From Prevotella sp. (GTDB lineage: Bacteria > Bacteroidota > Bacteroidia > Bacteroidales > Bacteroidaceae), in assembly GCA_024695815.1 (NCBI GenBank), contig JAILHK010000011.1, positions 1 through 64,000 of the forward strand: DNA of 64,000 bases, given 5' to 3'. The position numbers and the translations under genes were made by a program. A model generated the notes under the pieces. That model saw only the letters and a list, made by a program, of their open reading frames with translations. It had not been told where the DNA came from and did no database searches. Within the stretch, counting starts at the first letter, position 1. Each line of letters opens with the position of its first letter. Shown one piece after another: positions 27,117 through 36,800 of the stretch.

Positions 27117-28244
27117 TCATTGTTTAGGCGGTATCAGCAGTACGATGATTTTCAGTACGAAATCGAAGAACACAATCTTAGCGTTAGCATTCTGTCCGAT
27201 GTCGCGGATGGCCACATTGGCCAAGTCGTAAAGCTGTAATATATTATTTTCGTTGATAAAACGTGCAAAGTTCTGCGCAAACTCCTCTTCTTGCTGCGTC
27301 ATGTAGCACAGCTCTTGCTGCTGGAAGTTATACATAAAGTTCTCGCGCAGCAAGCGCATAAAAAACTGCAGGAAACGTTTTTGCTTCTCGCGTCCGAAGC
27401 CACTCAGCGTCTCGCTCCACTTACGCAGGTCCTTCACATTGCGCTTATATGCCAGTCGCATCAGCACCTTAAAGAGGTCCAGGAACTGCTCGTTCTCCGT
27501 ACCCACCTTCAGTTCTTGCAGGGCATTCAACCATGAGCCACCACTCAGTCGACTGATGCGCGTGGCCTTATCGGCATCCATGCCGTGACGTTCCATCAGT
27601 GCTTTCTGTACATCTTCGTTGGCCAATCGCTTCACGTCGATGCGCTGCACACGACTGCGTATCGTCTCCAACAGCTTGTCGGGCTCTTCGCACACCATCA
27701 GGAACACCGTCTGCGTGGGTGGTTCCTCAATAAGTTTCAGCAACTTGTTGGCACATTCTATGTTCATGCGCTCTGGCAACCAGATGATGGCTACCTTATA
27801 GCCGCCCTGACTAGACTTTAAGCTAAGCTTGCGCACCAGCTCATCGCTCTCGCCGGCCGTGATGATAGCCTGTTGGTTCTCGCCCCCCATGGCCGTCATC
27901 CACTGGTCCATCGAGAAGTAAGGTCCCTGCATGATCAGGTCGTGCCACTCGCGAGCAAAGTCATCGCTCACCGGTTTGTGGTCGCTACTCATCGATGGCA
28001 GCTTGATGGTGGGAAAGGTGAAGTGCAGGTCGGGGTGCTCCAGCTTTGCCAACATCGGTGGCTCCGCGACGCTGTCGTCGTCGTTGCCTTCCAACAGGTA
28101 GCAGCCAAAGGCCACTGCCAGTGCCAGCTTGCCCACACCTTGCGGACCACACAGCATGATGGCGTGCGGCAGACGGTCTTCTGCCACCATCTGTTTCAAG
28201 CGCGCCTTGCATTCCAGTTGTCCTATGACCTCACTAAATCTCAT
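27117..28244 (-). CDS. holB: DNA polymerase III delta-prime-type clamp-loader subunit
   Basis: A 375-residue AAA+ protein with Walker A GPQGVGKLAL (about residues 33-42), the segment VAIIWLPERMNIECANKLLKLIEEPP (about residues 148-173) and the arginine-finger motif TIRSRVQRI (SRC/SRV form). It is a clamp-loader subunit that helps load the sliding clamp. The N-terminal zinc module usual in delta-prime (a C-xn-C-xx-C-xx-C group just before HPD) is absent: the corresponding stretch EPPMLAKLEHPDLHF has no cysteine. It shares one base with the metF stop and precedes ricT by 7 bases. Confidence 0.88.
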   Translation of the reverse strand: MRFSEVIGQLECKARLKQMVAEDRLPHAIMLCGPQGVGKLALAVAFGCYLLEGNDDDSVAEPPMLAKLEHPDLHFTFPTIKLPSMSSDHKPVSDDFAREWHDLIMQGPYFSMDQWMTAMGGENQQAIITAGESDELVRKLSLKSSQGGYKVAIIWLPERMNIECANKLLKLIEEPPTQTVFLMVCEEPDKLLETIRSRVQRIDVKRLANEDVQKALMERHGMDADKATRISRLSGGSWLNALQELKVGTENEQFLDLFKVLMRLAYKRNVKDLRKWSETLSGFGREKQKRFLQFFMRLLRENFMYNFQQQELCYMTQQEEEFAQNFARFINENNILQLYDLANVAIRDIGQNANAKIVFFDFVLKIIVLLIPPKQ

Positions 28245-29200
28245 TATGCCAGCTGCTTAACTATCTCTACGACCGAATCAACGGCACTGATGGTATAAAA
28301 ATGAATATCGTTCACACCATGAGCATACAGTTCCTGACATTGCTGGGTGGTCCATTCAATACCCAACTGACGGGCGTCCTCGTCGGTCTTGCATTTCACA
28401 ATCTCACGCGCCAGCGCCTCGGGGATGTCGCAGTGGAAGGTGCGTGGCACCACGGTCAGCTGTGTCAACTTGGCCAGCGGCTTAATACCAGGAATGATAG
28501 GTATCGTGATACCCATGCTTCTGGCCTTCTCCACAAACTGAAAATATTTCTCGTTGTCAAAGAACAACTGCGTCACCGCATACTGAGCGCCCAGGTCCTG
28601 TTTCTGCTTCAGGTACTGCATGTCCATCTCCAGATTGGGTGCCTCCTCATGCTTCTCAGGATAGCATGCCACACCAATGTCAAACCTCTTTCCGGGATTC
28701 TTGATAGGTGTCCCGTCGGCAAAGTAGCCCTCGTTGAAGCGCATCACCTGTTGTATCAGGTCGGTAGTATGTGCATGTCCACCGGGTGTTGGCTTAAAGA
28801 TACTATCCTCTTTAGCCTTATCTCCACGCAACAACAGCAGGTCTGTGATACCCAAGAACTGCAGGTCCAGCAACTCATATTCAATATCCTCTATCGTAGC
28901 ACCGCTACAAATCACGTGCGGCTGTACGGGCACATTAAAGCGCTGTTGAATGGCGGCTGCAACAGCTATCGTTCCGGGGCGCCTACGCTGACGTTGACGT
29001 TCAAAGCGTCCATCGCTTAGTTCCTTATATACATACTCACTATGATGAGTAGTGATATTGATAAAGGCGGGGTTCAGTTCGCACAGTTTGGCGATGTCGC
29101 CGAACAGCTTATCGGTGCCCGTACCTTTCAGTGGTGGAAGCACCTCGAATGAGAACTGCCGCTGTTGGCTTTCCTGGTTGATAATATTTGCTACTGCCAT
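28244..29200 (-). CDS. metF: Methylenetetrahydrofolate reductase
   Basis: A 318-residue TIM-barrel flavoenzyme. The signatures are FEVLPPLKGTG (residues 18-28; the Glu corresponds to the proton donor of E. coli MetF), FINITTHHS, PHVICSGATIEDIEYELLDL (about residues 98-117), LLLLRGDK and the C-terminal IIPGIKPL. It reduces 5,10-methylene-THF to 5-methyl-THF for methionine synthesis. It is the first gene of a four-gene unit ending with gldH, and shares one base with holB. Two tandem consensus promoters precede it. Confidence 0.93.
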   Translation of the reverse strand: MAVANIINQESQQRQFSFEVLPPLKGTGTDKLFGDIAKLCELNPAFINITTHHSEYVYKELSDGRFERQRQRRRPGTIAVAAAIQQRFNVPVQPHVICSGATIEDIEYELLDLQFLGITDLLLLRGDKAKEDSIFKPTPGGHAHTTDLIQQVMRFNEGYFADGTPIKNPGKRFDIGVACYPEKHEEAPNLEMDMQYLKQKQDLGAQYAVTQLFFDNEKYFQFVEKARSMGITIPIIPGIKPLAKLTQLTVVPRTFHCDIPEALAREIVKCKTDEDARQLGIEWTTQQCQELYAHGVNDIHFYTISAVDSVVEIVKQLA

Positions 29201-29228
29201 TCTTTATTATTATTAGCACATTTGGGTG

Positions 29229-29259
29229 CAAAGTTACGAAAAAACGAGTGAAGAACAAA
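29229..29259 (-). promoter_or_regulatory. Proximal metF promoter
   Basis: On the minus strand TTTG (29259-29256), a 19-base spacer and TAACTTTG (29236-29229) make a perfect consensus promoter. Transcription should begin around 29222, about 20 bases before the metF start. Confidence 0.8.
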
Positions 29260-29314
29260 GCAAACTCGTTTGTTTTTTCTTCCGAGTGCCGTGTAAGTTC
29301 GCCATCTATGATGG

Positions 29315-29344
29315 CAAAGTTACGAAAAACGAGTGAAGAACAAA
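29315..29344 (-). promoter_or_regulatory. Distal metF promoter, duplicate of the proximal one
   Basis: A near-exact copy of the proximal promoter, 85-86 bp upstream: TTTG (29344-29341), an 18-base spacer and TAACTTTG (29322-29315). Some 31 bases are shared, with one A fewer in the A-run. It is likely a second active start. Confidence 0.65.
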
Positions 29345-29421
29345 AGAAATAATAGGAAAAAGTGGAAGTTTTAAGGCATAAAAGGGCAACTATTATTAGA
29401 TAAGAGTTAAGGAATAGGCGT

Positions 29422-29638
29422 GCAATAGTTTTACTTTTGGTGGCAATCTAGAGTCTAGAAAGGATGATTCTAGAGTCTAGATAAAATGATTCTAGAGTCT
29501 AGATAAAATGATTCTAGAGTCTAGAATTGACCATTCTAGAGTCTAGAAATGACTAATCTAGGGGCTAGAATGGACTAATCTAGGGGCTAGAATTGGGTAA
29601 TCTAGAGTCTAGAATCAAACTAAAAGTAAAGGTATTGC
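29422..29638. repeat. Inverted flanks bracketing array B
   Basis: GCAATAGTTTTACTTTT (29422-29438) and AAAAGTAAAGGTATTGC (29622-29638) are inverted repeats of one another with 15 of 17 positions matching. They bracket the CTAG array symmetrically, so the unit looks like a discrete 217-bp element. The right flank is also present beside array A. No transposase is nearby. Confidence 0.65.
29447..29613. repeat. CTAG-rich array B, eight units at exact 22-bp period
   Basis: Eight TCTAG-N3-CTAGA units start at 29447, 29469, 29491, 29513, 29535, 29557, 29579 and 29601, every 22 bp without exception. N3 is AGT in units 1-5 and 8 and GGG in units 6 and 7. Spacers are 9 bp (for example TAAAATGAT, ATTGACCAT, ATTGGGTAA) and vary far more than the units. 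The period is about two helical turns, so all units face one side of the DNA. Spacers are too short for CRISPR. Possible protein-binding array; function unknown. Confidence 0.9.
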
Positions 29639-29797
29639 ATGAGAAAACGGATGCTTTAAGTGAGGAAAAGTATAGGTTTAAGCCCCCCAAAAGGGCTATT
29701 TTACTCAACAAAGATGTTAGAAATGGAAAATGGAAATTTAGCGATGAAATGGGCGAAAAATAATAATTGCAGGTCAGAAATATTACAATTTTTCACG

Positions 29798-29836
29798 TTT
29801 GGCACAAACGGAAACAACTTTGGCACAAACGGAAAG
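29798..29836 (+). promoter_or_regulatory. Paired operator sites of the GH38-SusCD operon
   Basis: Two copies of TTTGGCACAAA (29798-29808 and 29819-29829), each followed by CGGAAA, start 21 bp apart. The core is a TTTG-N3-CAAA palindrome. The downstream box (ending at 29836) ends 21 bases before the -7 element, so it reaches the -33 region. The same arrangement precedes the GH92 gene. Likely activator sites, possibly for the regulator at 43162. Confidence 0.75.
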
Positions 29837-29857
29837 TCGAATTAATTCCTAATCGCA

Positions 29858-29865
29858 TAACTTTG
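29858..29865 (+). promoter_or_regulatory. -7 element of the GH38-SusCD operon
   Basis: TAACTTTG, a full consensus. No -33 TTTG is present where it should be; that position is taken by the downstream operator, as expected for an activator-dependent promoter. Confidence 0.7.
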
Positions 29866-29902
29866 CGGTCGAAAAAAAACTAAAAATCGCTAAATAGTAA
29901 TA

Positions 29903-32900
29903 ATGAGTCAACGCAAAACCTTAATTAGGTTATTATTGTTCCTATTGGCCATACCCCAAGGCATGTTGGGTCAAACTACCAATGGCACGCTCTTCTTCAT
30001 TTCCAATGCGCACCTAGATACGCAGTGGAACTGGGACGTGCGAACCACTATTAATGAATACGTGCGCAACACGTTGCAACAGAACTTCACACTACTAGAC
30101 AAATATCCCAATCTTGTTTTCAATCACGAAGGAGCCATCCGCTACATGTGGATGAAAGAATACTACCCCGATCTCTATGCACAACTGAAAGAGCACGTGG
30201 CCCAAGGGCGCTGGCACATCAGTGGTTGCGCGGTGGATGCCAACGACGTGATGGTGCCGTCGGCCGAGTCCGTGATGCGCAACTGGCTCTATGCAAACCA
30301 ATTCTTTAAGAAAGAGTTTGGCGTGCGCGGTGGCTACGACGTGATGCTGCCCGACTGTTTCGGTTTCTCATACGCCCTACCCTCGCTGATGCACCATTGT
30401 GGCTTCAAAGGTTTCCACACCGCTAAGCTGGCATGGGGCTTGGCCGACTACGACCAGCTGCCGCCCTTCGGCATCTGGCAAGGCGTGGATGGCTCGCAGG
30501 TGTATGCCGTCTATAAGCCCGGTGCCTACGATAGTCACGAACAATACAACAAGAACATGGCCACCGACAGCGAGATGGCAAGCATCATTGCCAACAACTA
30601 TGATAAATATGGTGTGGCTGCCGAGATTCGCTATGTCGGTCCGCGAAGCGACCGTGGCGGCGGTCTGCAAGACAATGCCTCACAGCAAGGTGAGAACACC
30701 CCCTATTGGCTGAACCTCAGCGCCAAGACCGAGGGTGCCACCACCGTCAAGATGGCCACACCCGATGAAATCTTCGACTTCCTTGACCAGCACAAAAACA
30801 GTAAATATCACGTAAAGAATGGTGAGTTGCCCATGCGCACGCACGGCGTAGGTGCCTATACCTCGCGCACCATGCTGAAGCGTTGGAACCGCAAGAACGA
30901 GCTGTTGGCTGACGCCTGTGAAAAGGCTGCCTCGCTAGCCCAGTGGTTGGGCGTTCAAGCCTATCCACAGACAGAGATCAACGAGGCTTGGGTGCGCAAT
31001 CTATGGCAGTCGCACCACGACGGCATCACGGGCACCAGCATCCCCAACGCCTACTATTACTCCGTAGGCGACTACGTGCTGGTCAACAAATCGCTGGCAC
31101 AGACCATGGCCACAACAGCAGGCAGCATCGTCAGCTGGATGAACACACAGACAGAAGGACTACCAGTGGTTGTCTTCAACCCTCTGTCGTTCGCCCGTAC
31201 AGACATTGTGGAAGGCAAGCTAAAAACCGACGAGAAACCCGATGGAATCGCCGTTTTCTGCAAAGACGGCACCGAGGTTCTTTCACAGATAAGCCACTAC
31301 GACGAGACCACTGGCGAACTGACGTTCATCTTCGCCGCCAGCGTACCTTCGCTGGGCTACGCCACCTACGACGTCAGACTGGGCGAAGCCTCGTCCATGA
31401 CATCCGATCTGCAGGCCAGCAAGCGCACCCGCCAGTTGTCTAACGGCCAATACCGTTTGACACTCTCCAGCACGGGCAACCCCATGCAGCTTATCAACAT
31501 GGCCACAGGCACCAACCTGCTCGCCAACTCGCAATTGCAGATGATCTACGACCATGAAGACGCATGGCCCTCGTGGGAAATCTCCTATACCGACATACAG
31601 CGCCAGCCAGAGCTTGTAGACGATAATGTCACCATCGAACTGGCCGAAGACGGTCCGCTGCGCAAGAGCTTCCGCGTGGTCAGAGAGAAAAACGGTTCTA
31701 CGTTTGTGCAGTATGTACGCATGAATGCGCTGAACAATCGCATAGACATCGACACCGAGGCCGACTGGCAGTCGCGTGGACGTATGCTGAAAGCCTGTTT
31801 CAAGACACCCTTCGGCACCCCGAAAGCCACCTACGACCTCTCGCTGGGCACCATCGAGCGTGGCAACCGCAACAGCAACCAATACGAGGTGCAGGGCCAC
31901 CAGTGGGCCGACCTTTCGACCACCGACGGCAGTTATGGCCTGTCTATTCTCAACGACTGTAAATATGGTTGGGACAAGCCCGACGACTACACCCTTCGAC
32001 TGACCCTGATTCACACGCCATCTACAGGCAACAACTACACCTACCAGGCCAATCAGGACTTAGGTGTGAACCTGTTCACCTACGCCCTTTTCCCCCACGA
32101 TGGGGCATGGAGCCAACAGACACAGATGGCGGCTGCACAGCTCAACCAGCCATTGCTGGCGTTCACTGCGCCGAAACACGACGGTACGTTGAATCCCAAG
32201 GCCAGCCTCATCTCGCTGAGCACCGACCAGGTATCGGTGAAGGCTGTGAAGAAAGCCGAGGAGAGCGACGAGCTGATTGTGCGCGTCTATGAATGGAGCG
32301 GACAGCACCACGACCGCGTCAGCATGACATTCCCCGCCGACATTCTCTCGGCTCGTGAGGTCAACGGACTGGAAGAATCACTTGGCGAAGCCACCTACGA
32401 CGGTCGTACGCTGGTCTTCGACATCGAGAAATACCAACCCAAGACCTTTGCCGTGAAGTTGCAGACGACCGGCGTGCAGCCCTCGTCAACCGACGAGACC
32501 TCAACAGCCATCGCCCTGCCCTACAATGCCGACGTGATGAGCTACGACTCGAAGAAGAACGACGTGATGGGCATCAGCGACCTGGCCTATCCTGCCGAGC
32601 AGATACCCGATGTGCTGACCACGGGTGGTGTGGCATTCACCATGGGCAGTCGCGCAGGTGGCGATAAGAATGCGGTGCGCTGCAACCAGCAGACCATCGA
32701 CCTCACAACGGCTAAAGGGCGCAAGCTATACCTGCTCATGGCCTCAACCAACAAGAACGGTGCAATGGCCGAGATAAAGATTGACGGTCAAACCTACCAC
32801 ATCGAAGTTCCCTACTATGGCGGCGTAACAGGTCAGCTGGCTTCGCCCTACAATACCGGCACCAACTATCGCCAACAAGACGTAGCCCTCTGCACCACTC

Positions 32901-33871
32901 ACAGCCACAACATAAGCGGCAACAGCAACGAGGCCTATCGTTTCCTATACATCTACAAGTACGCACTGGCCTTGCCCGAACACGCCCAGACACTGCAGTT
33001 GCCCACCAACAACACCCTCTACTTGTTGGCTGCCACCACGTCAGACAACCCCAGCGACGACATCACACCGCTGACAACACTCAACACCTATATTAATTAT
33101 CAGGAGCTGAACTACCTGGAAGAAGGTCACTGTGGTCAACGTCTGGAGCCACAGACCATTGCAGCCAGTCAGCAAATCAGCAACAACGAAGCAGGCAAAA
33201 TGGCTGCCGACAACGACGAGATGACCAAATGGTGCGTCAGCGGCAACCAGAACCAAACGCCCTATCTGGAATATCGATTCAGCGAACCCATGCAAATCTG
33301 CCAATGGATGGTGCTGAATGCCGGCAACGAGGCTGGCGACTACATCACCAAGGCCTGCAAGTTGCAGCGCTACGAGGGCGGAAGATGGGTGGACGTGGAT
33401 GTAGTGACGGCCAACCGCGAGAACAAGATAGTGCGCGGCGTGACACCATTCACCACCAGTCGCGTGCGCCTGCAGATTACACAGGGCGAACAGCAGAACT
33501 TTACCACACGCATCAACGAGTTTGCCGTTTTTGGCACACCCGCAAGCACACTCAGCATAGAAGACTTAACAGTGGCGGACACCAACCACCGCCGCTCCCT
33601 ATTGCTATATGGCAACACACCCAACCCCTGCGCCGGCATGACAAGCATCCACTGTCAGGTGCCGCCAGGCGTTGACAAACTGACGCTGCACCTGACCACC
33701 ATAGACGGTAGGCAGGTCTGTCAACAAGACTACTGCGTCGGCCCCGGCGACCAACAGCTCACTTGGCGAGGCATGCTGCCAGAAGGCATCTATCTCTACT
33801 ACCTGACCGCTCAAAGCAAGAGCGGAACATTACATACCAACGCAAAGCGACTTTTTGCTTCATATCATTAA
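29903..33871 (+). CDS. GH38 alpha-mannosidase with discoidin domain and type IX tail
   Basis: A 1322-residue secreted enzyme with signal peptide ending near MLGQ (residue 24). The GH38 catalytic domain shows the zinc motif NAHLDTQWNWD (His37, Asp39), the nucleophile motif LPDCFGFS (Asp151) and HHDGITGTS (residues 371-379). GH38 enzymes cleave alpha-mannosides with retention of configuration. A beta-rich C-terminal half follows, then a discoidin/F5-8C-like module (about residues 1085-1220, DEMTKWCVSGNQNQTPYLEYRF) that may bind glycan. A full type A type IX sorting domain closes the protein (last 80 residues, GNTPNP...TTIDGRQV...LPEGIYLYYL). It is the first gene of a mannoside-utilisation operon; two operator sites precede its promoter. 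Linkage specificity unknown. Confidence 0.93.
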   Translation: MSQRKTLIRLLLFLLAIPQGMLGQTTNGTLFFISNAHLDTQWNWDVRTTINEYVRNTLQQNFTLLDKYPNLVFNHEGAIRYMWMKEYYPDLYAQLKEHVAQGRWHISGCAVDANDVMVPSAESVMRNWLYANQFFKKEFGVRGGYDVMLPDCFGFSYALPSLMHHCGFKGFHTAKLAWGLADYDQLPPFGIWQGVDGSQVYAVYKPGAYDSHEQYNKNMATDSEMASIIANNYDKYGVAAEIRYVGPRSDRGGGLQDNASQQGENTPYWLNLSAKTEGATTVKMATPDEIFDFLDQHKNSKYHVKNGELPMRTHGVGAYTSRTMLKRWNRKNELLADACEKAASLAQWLGVQAYPQTEINEAWVRNLWQSHHDGITGTSIPNAYYYSVGDYVLVNKSLAQTMATTAGSIVSWMNTQTEGLPVVVFNPLSFARTDIVEGKLKTDEKPDGIAVFCKDGTEVLSQISHYDETTGELTFIFAASVPSLGYATYDVRLGEASSMTSDLQASKRTRQLSNGQYRLTLSSTGNPMQLINMATGTNLLANSQLQMIYDHEDAWPSWEISYTDIQRQPELVDDNVTIELAEDGPLRKSFRVVREKNGSTFVQYVRMNALNNRIDIDTEADWQSRGRMLKACFKTPFGTPKATYDLSLGTIERGNRNSNQYEVQGHQWADLSTTDGSYGLSILNDCKYGWDKPDDYTLRLTLIHTPSTGNNYTYQANQDLGVNLFTYALFPHDGAWSQQTQMAAAQLNQPLLAFTAPKHDGTLNPKASLISLSTDQVSVKAVKKAEESDELIVRVYEWSGQHHDRVSMTFPADILSAREVNGLEESLGEATYDGRTLVFDIEKYQPKTFAVKLQTTGVQPSSTDETSTAIALPYNADVMSYDSKKNDVMGISDLAYPAEQIPDVLTTGGVAFTMGSRAGGDKNAVRCNQQTIDLTTAKGRKLYLLMASTNKNGAMAEIKIDGQTYHIEVPYYGGVTGQLASPYNTGTNYRQQDVALCTTHSHNISGNSNEAYRFLYIYKYALALPEHAQTLQLPTNNTLYLLAATTSDNPSDDITPLTTLNTYINYQELNYLEEGHCGQRLEPQTIAASQQISNNEAGKMAADNDEMTKWCVSGNQNQTPYLEYRFSEPMQICQWMVLNAGNEAGDYITKACKLQRYEGGRWVDVDVVTANRENKIVRGVTPFTTSRVRLQITQGEQQNFTTRINEFAVFGTPASTLSIEDLTVADTNHRRSLLLYGNTPNPCAGMTSIHCQVPPGVDKLTLHLTTIDGRQVCQQDYCVGPGDQQLTWRGMLPEGIYLYYLTAQSKSGTLHTNAKRLFASYH

Positions 33872-33893
33872 TTAATTATTAATCTTTTAAACT

Positions 33894-36800
33894 ATGTGTA
33901 AATCATTACATGGACTAAAAAAATCCTTTGGTTTAGCACTTGTCTTGCTGGCATCAATGGGAACCAGCGCACAGACCGAGATCAGCAATGCTGAGGGTCT
34001 GAAGGCAATCGCTAATGATTTAGCGGGTGAATACGTGCTGACAAGCGACATCACCCTGAGTGAAGAATGGACACCTATCGGCAATGCCCAAAATCCATTC
34101 TGCGGAACATTCAACGGACAGGGCCACACCATCAACGGTCTCCGTATCGGCGGCGGTGAGAACCTCGGTCTGTTCGGTTCGGCCAGCGGCGCCAGTATCG
34201 AGAATGTTCGACTGACCAACGCTGAAGTCGGAATCTACGGCAATGGCAAGGCCGTAGGTACCATCGTGGGTAACGCCCAGGGCGTCACCATCAAAAGCTG
34301 CTTCACGTCGGGTGTAGCCTATGGCCACGACCACGTAGGTGGTATCGCTGGTGACGTGCGCAACGGCACAGAGATTATCAACTGTATGAGCACCATGGCC
34401 GTCTATAGCTCAGGCTATCAGGCTGGTGGTATTGCTGGCGACAACTACGACGGTAGCTACACCAACAACCTGTTCTTGGGTCAGGTGTATGCCGGCAACA
34501 GCTGGAACGGCTGCGGTGGTATCGTTGGTCTGCAGGAAGGTCCTGGCAGCTGTACTATCAATGGCTGTGTGGCTGCCCCCGTTTCTCTGGGTGTGGCTGA
34601 TGGTGTTGCCAACTATCACATACACGCCATCGTGGGTAACCCCGACCCAGACCCCAAGGCAGTGCTGAACAACTGCTTGGCTTTGGATCCCGTGCGCTAC
34701 TACGTTGGCAGCATCCGCACTGGTGCAGACATCACCGGCGGCAAACTGGACACCATCATGGATAGCCAATTTAATGGTATTCCCAAGACCGAGGCTGAAC
34801 TGAAGCAAAAAGCCACTTACACAGCCATTGGCTGGAACGAGCAAGCTTGGGATATGGCCGACGGCCGCTTCCCTGTACTGCAGGGTATGTCAGTGCCTTT
34901 CGATGGAGACTACGTGGTTTACAACAGTCTGCCTGAGTTCTTCAAGGGCACCTCTATAGATCTGGCTCCCTTCTCTACCTTAGACCGTCAGGTGACCATC
35001 AGCAGCAGCAACCCCAATGTGATTGCCGTTGATGGTACAAAGATAACCGCCGTTGCCATTGGTCAGGCCGTCGTTACCATCTCTACCGAAGGCGACGCCC
35101 TCATCAAAGGCTTCAGCAAGAGCATCGACATCACTGTCAACAGCATGGATACCGACATCAAGAATGCCGACGAGCTGCTGACCAAGCTGAAGCAGAACCC
35201 AAGTGGCGAGTTCGACATCGTGGCCGACATCGACCTGACCGGTGTTGAGTTCACCCCACTGCCCGAGTTCACCGGTAAGCTGCATGGTAACGGTCACGTG
35301 ATACGTGGCATGCGCTTCGACAATTCCGGTCAGGCCAACGTGGGTCTCTTCTCTACCACTCGCAGCGCCCTCGTCGAGGACCTGGGCTTCGAGGATGCCT
35401 ACTTGGTAGGTAACGAGAACGTAGGTGCCGTAGCCGGTCATGTCTATGGCGGTATCGTTCGTCGCATCTTCGTCATGAACTCATACATCGAGGGTCGCGA
35501 CCACGTAGGTTCTTTCACCGGCGACATGAGCAACGACTTCGGTGCACTGAGCGAAATCTCTGACTGTATCTCTGATGCACAGGTAAAGACCCGTCAGTAC
35601 CAGTCGGGCGGTATGGTTGGTGTGGCCAACGGTGGCGTACTGAAGAACTGTCTGTTCAGCGGTACTGCAGAAGACCTGCTCAACTACACTTGCAACAATG
35701 GATTCATCTCTCTGATTGACTCTGACACCTATCCCACCACCATCACAAACTGCTTCTCTGGAGCTGCCCACATCAATGGTGGTGATCCCAACACCCCACG
35801 TATTGCTCAGTCTAAGCGCGACAACACCGTGCTCTCTAACAACTACGTGATGGCATCGACCGTGTACAATGGCTCGTTCAGCACCATTACCGGTAATGCC
35901 AACAACGAGCAGGGCGCAATGATCGACGACAACACCGCACGCACCAAGGCTTTCTATGCCAACACACTGGGTTGGGACTTCGAGAACACCTGGACCTTCC
36001 TGCCTAACGCCGAAGGAAAGATGTTCCCCGTACTGAAGATCATGAAGACCCCGCTGAAGACTCGCATCATCGACGACGAGTTCAACTCTGCACTGGTCTA
36101 TGAGGCCGGTTCTGAGTTCAAGGATCTGACCAAGGTTCACGCCTCATGGGGTCAGGCTCTTGACATCAAGATCACTGAAGGTGAGAAACTGGTTGACGTG
36201 GTTGACGGCACCAAGCTCTACTGCTCTGACGAGAATGGCGTATTCCTCGGCATGGGTACACTGACCATCCAGGCCAACATGCCTAGCGGCCTGGCCGAAC
36301 TGTTCACCGTGGTTGGTGAGAACAGCTTCTCTATCCCCGTAACTGCCAACGATATTGTTACCGAGATCTCTACAGTAGAAGATCTGAAGAACATGAAGAA
36401 GATGCCTTCAGGCAAGTTCGTCCTGACTGCCGACATAGACATGAAGGACGTTGAGTTCGAGGGTCTCTTCAACGATGGCAATGCCTTCTCTGGTACCTTC
36501 GACGGACAGGGACACCGCATCAAGAACGCTACCGTAAACGTAGCCAGCGGCGACAACAAGGGTATCTTTGGCAACGTGAACGGTGGTATCATCAAGAACG
36601 TAGCCTTCGAGGACTTCCAGGTTATCTCGCCCAATAAGAGTGCCAACCACATCGGCTTCATCGGTCGTGCAGAGAACTGCACCATCGAGAACGTAGCACT
36701 GACTGGTAAGGTTATGGGTAACGACCACGTTGCTCTGCTGGCCGGCGACGGTGTGAATGCTACCGTTGAGAACTGCTATGTATGGGGTGAGGTGACTGCT

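Larger units (their letters stand above)
29345..29857. other. Long intergenic region between metF and the mannosidase locus
   Basis: No credible gene: a 61-codon frame at 29660-29845 runs through repeat and operator DNA and has no family-like features. The stretch holds an AGTGGAAGTTTTAAG block shared with window position 241, the CTAG array B with its inverted flanks, and the paired operator sites of the GH38 unit. These are described in their own entries. Confidence 0.6.

Noticed and set aside
29447..29613. CRISPR-like array
   Set aside because: Units are 13 bp and spacers 9 bp, far too short for CRISPR, and no cas gene is nearby.
29660..29845. 61-codon open frame
   Set aside because: It crosses the operator boxes, has no signal or family features, and its composition follows the repeats.
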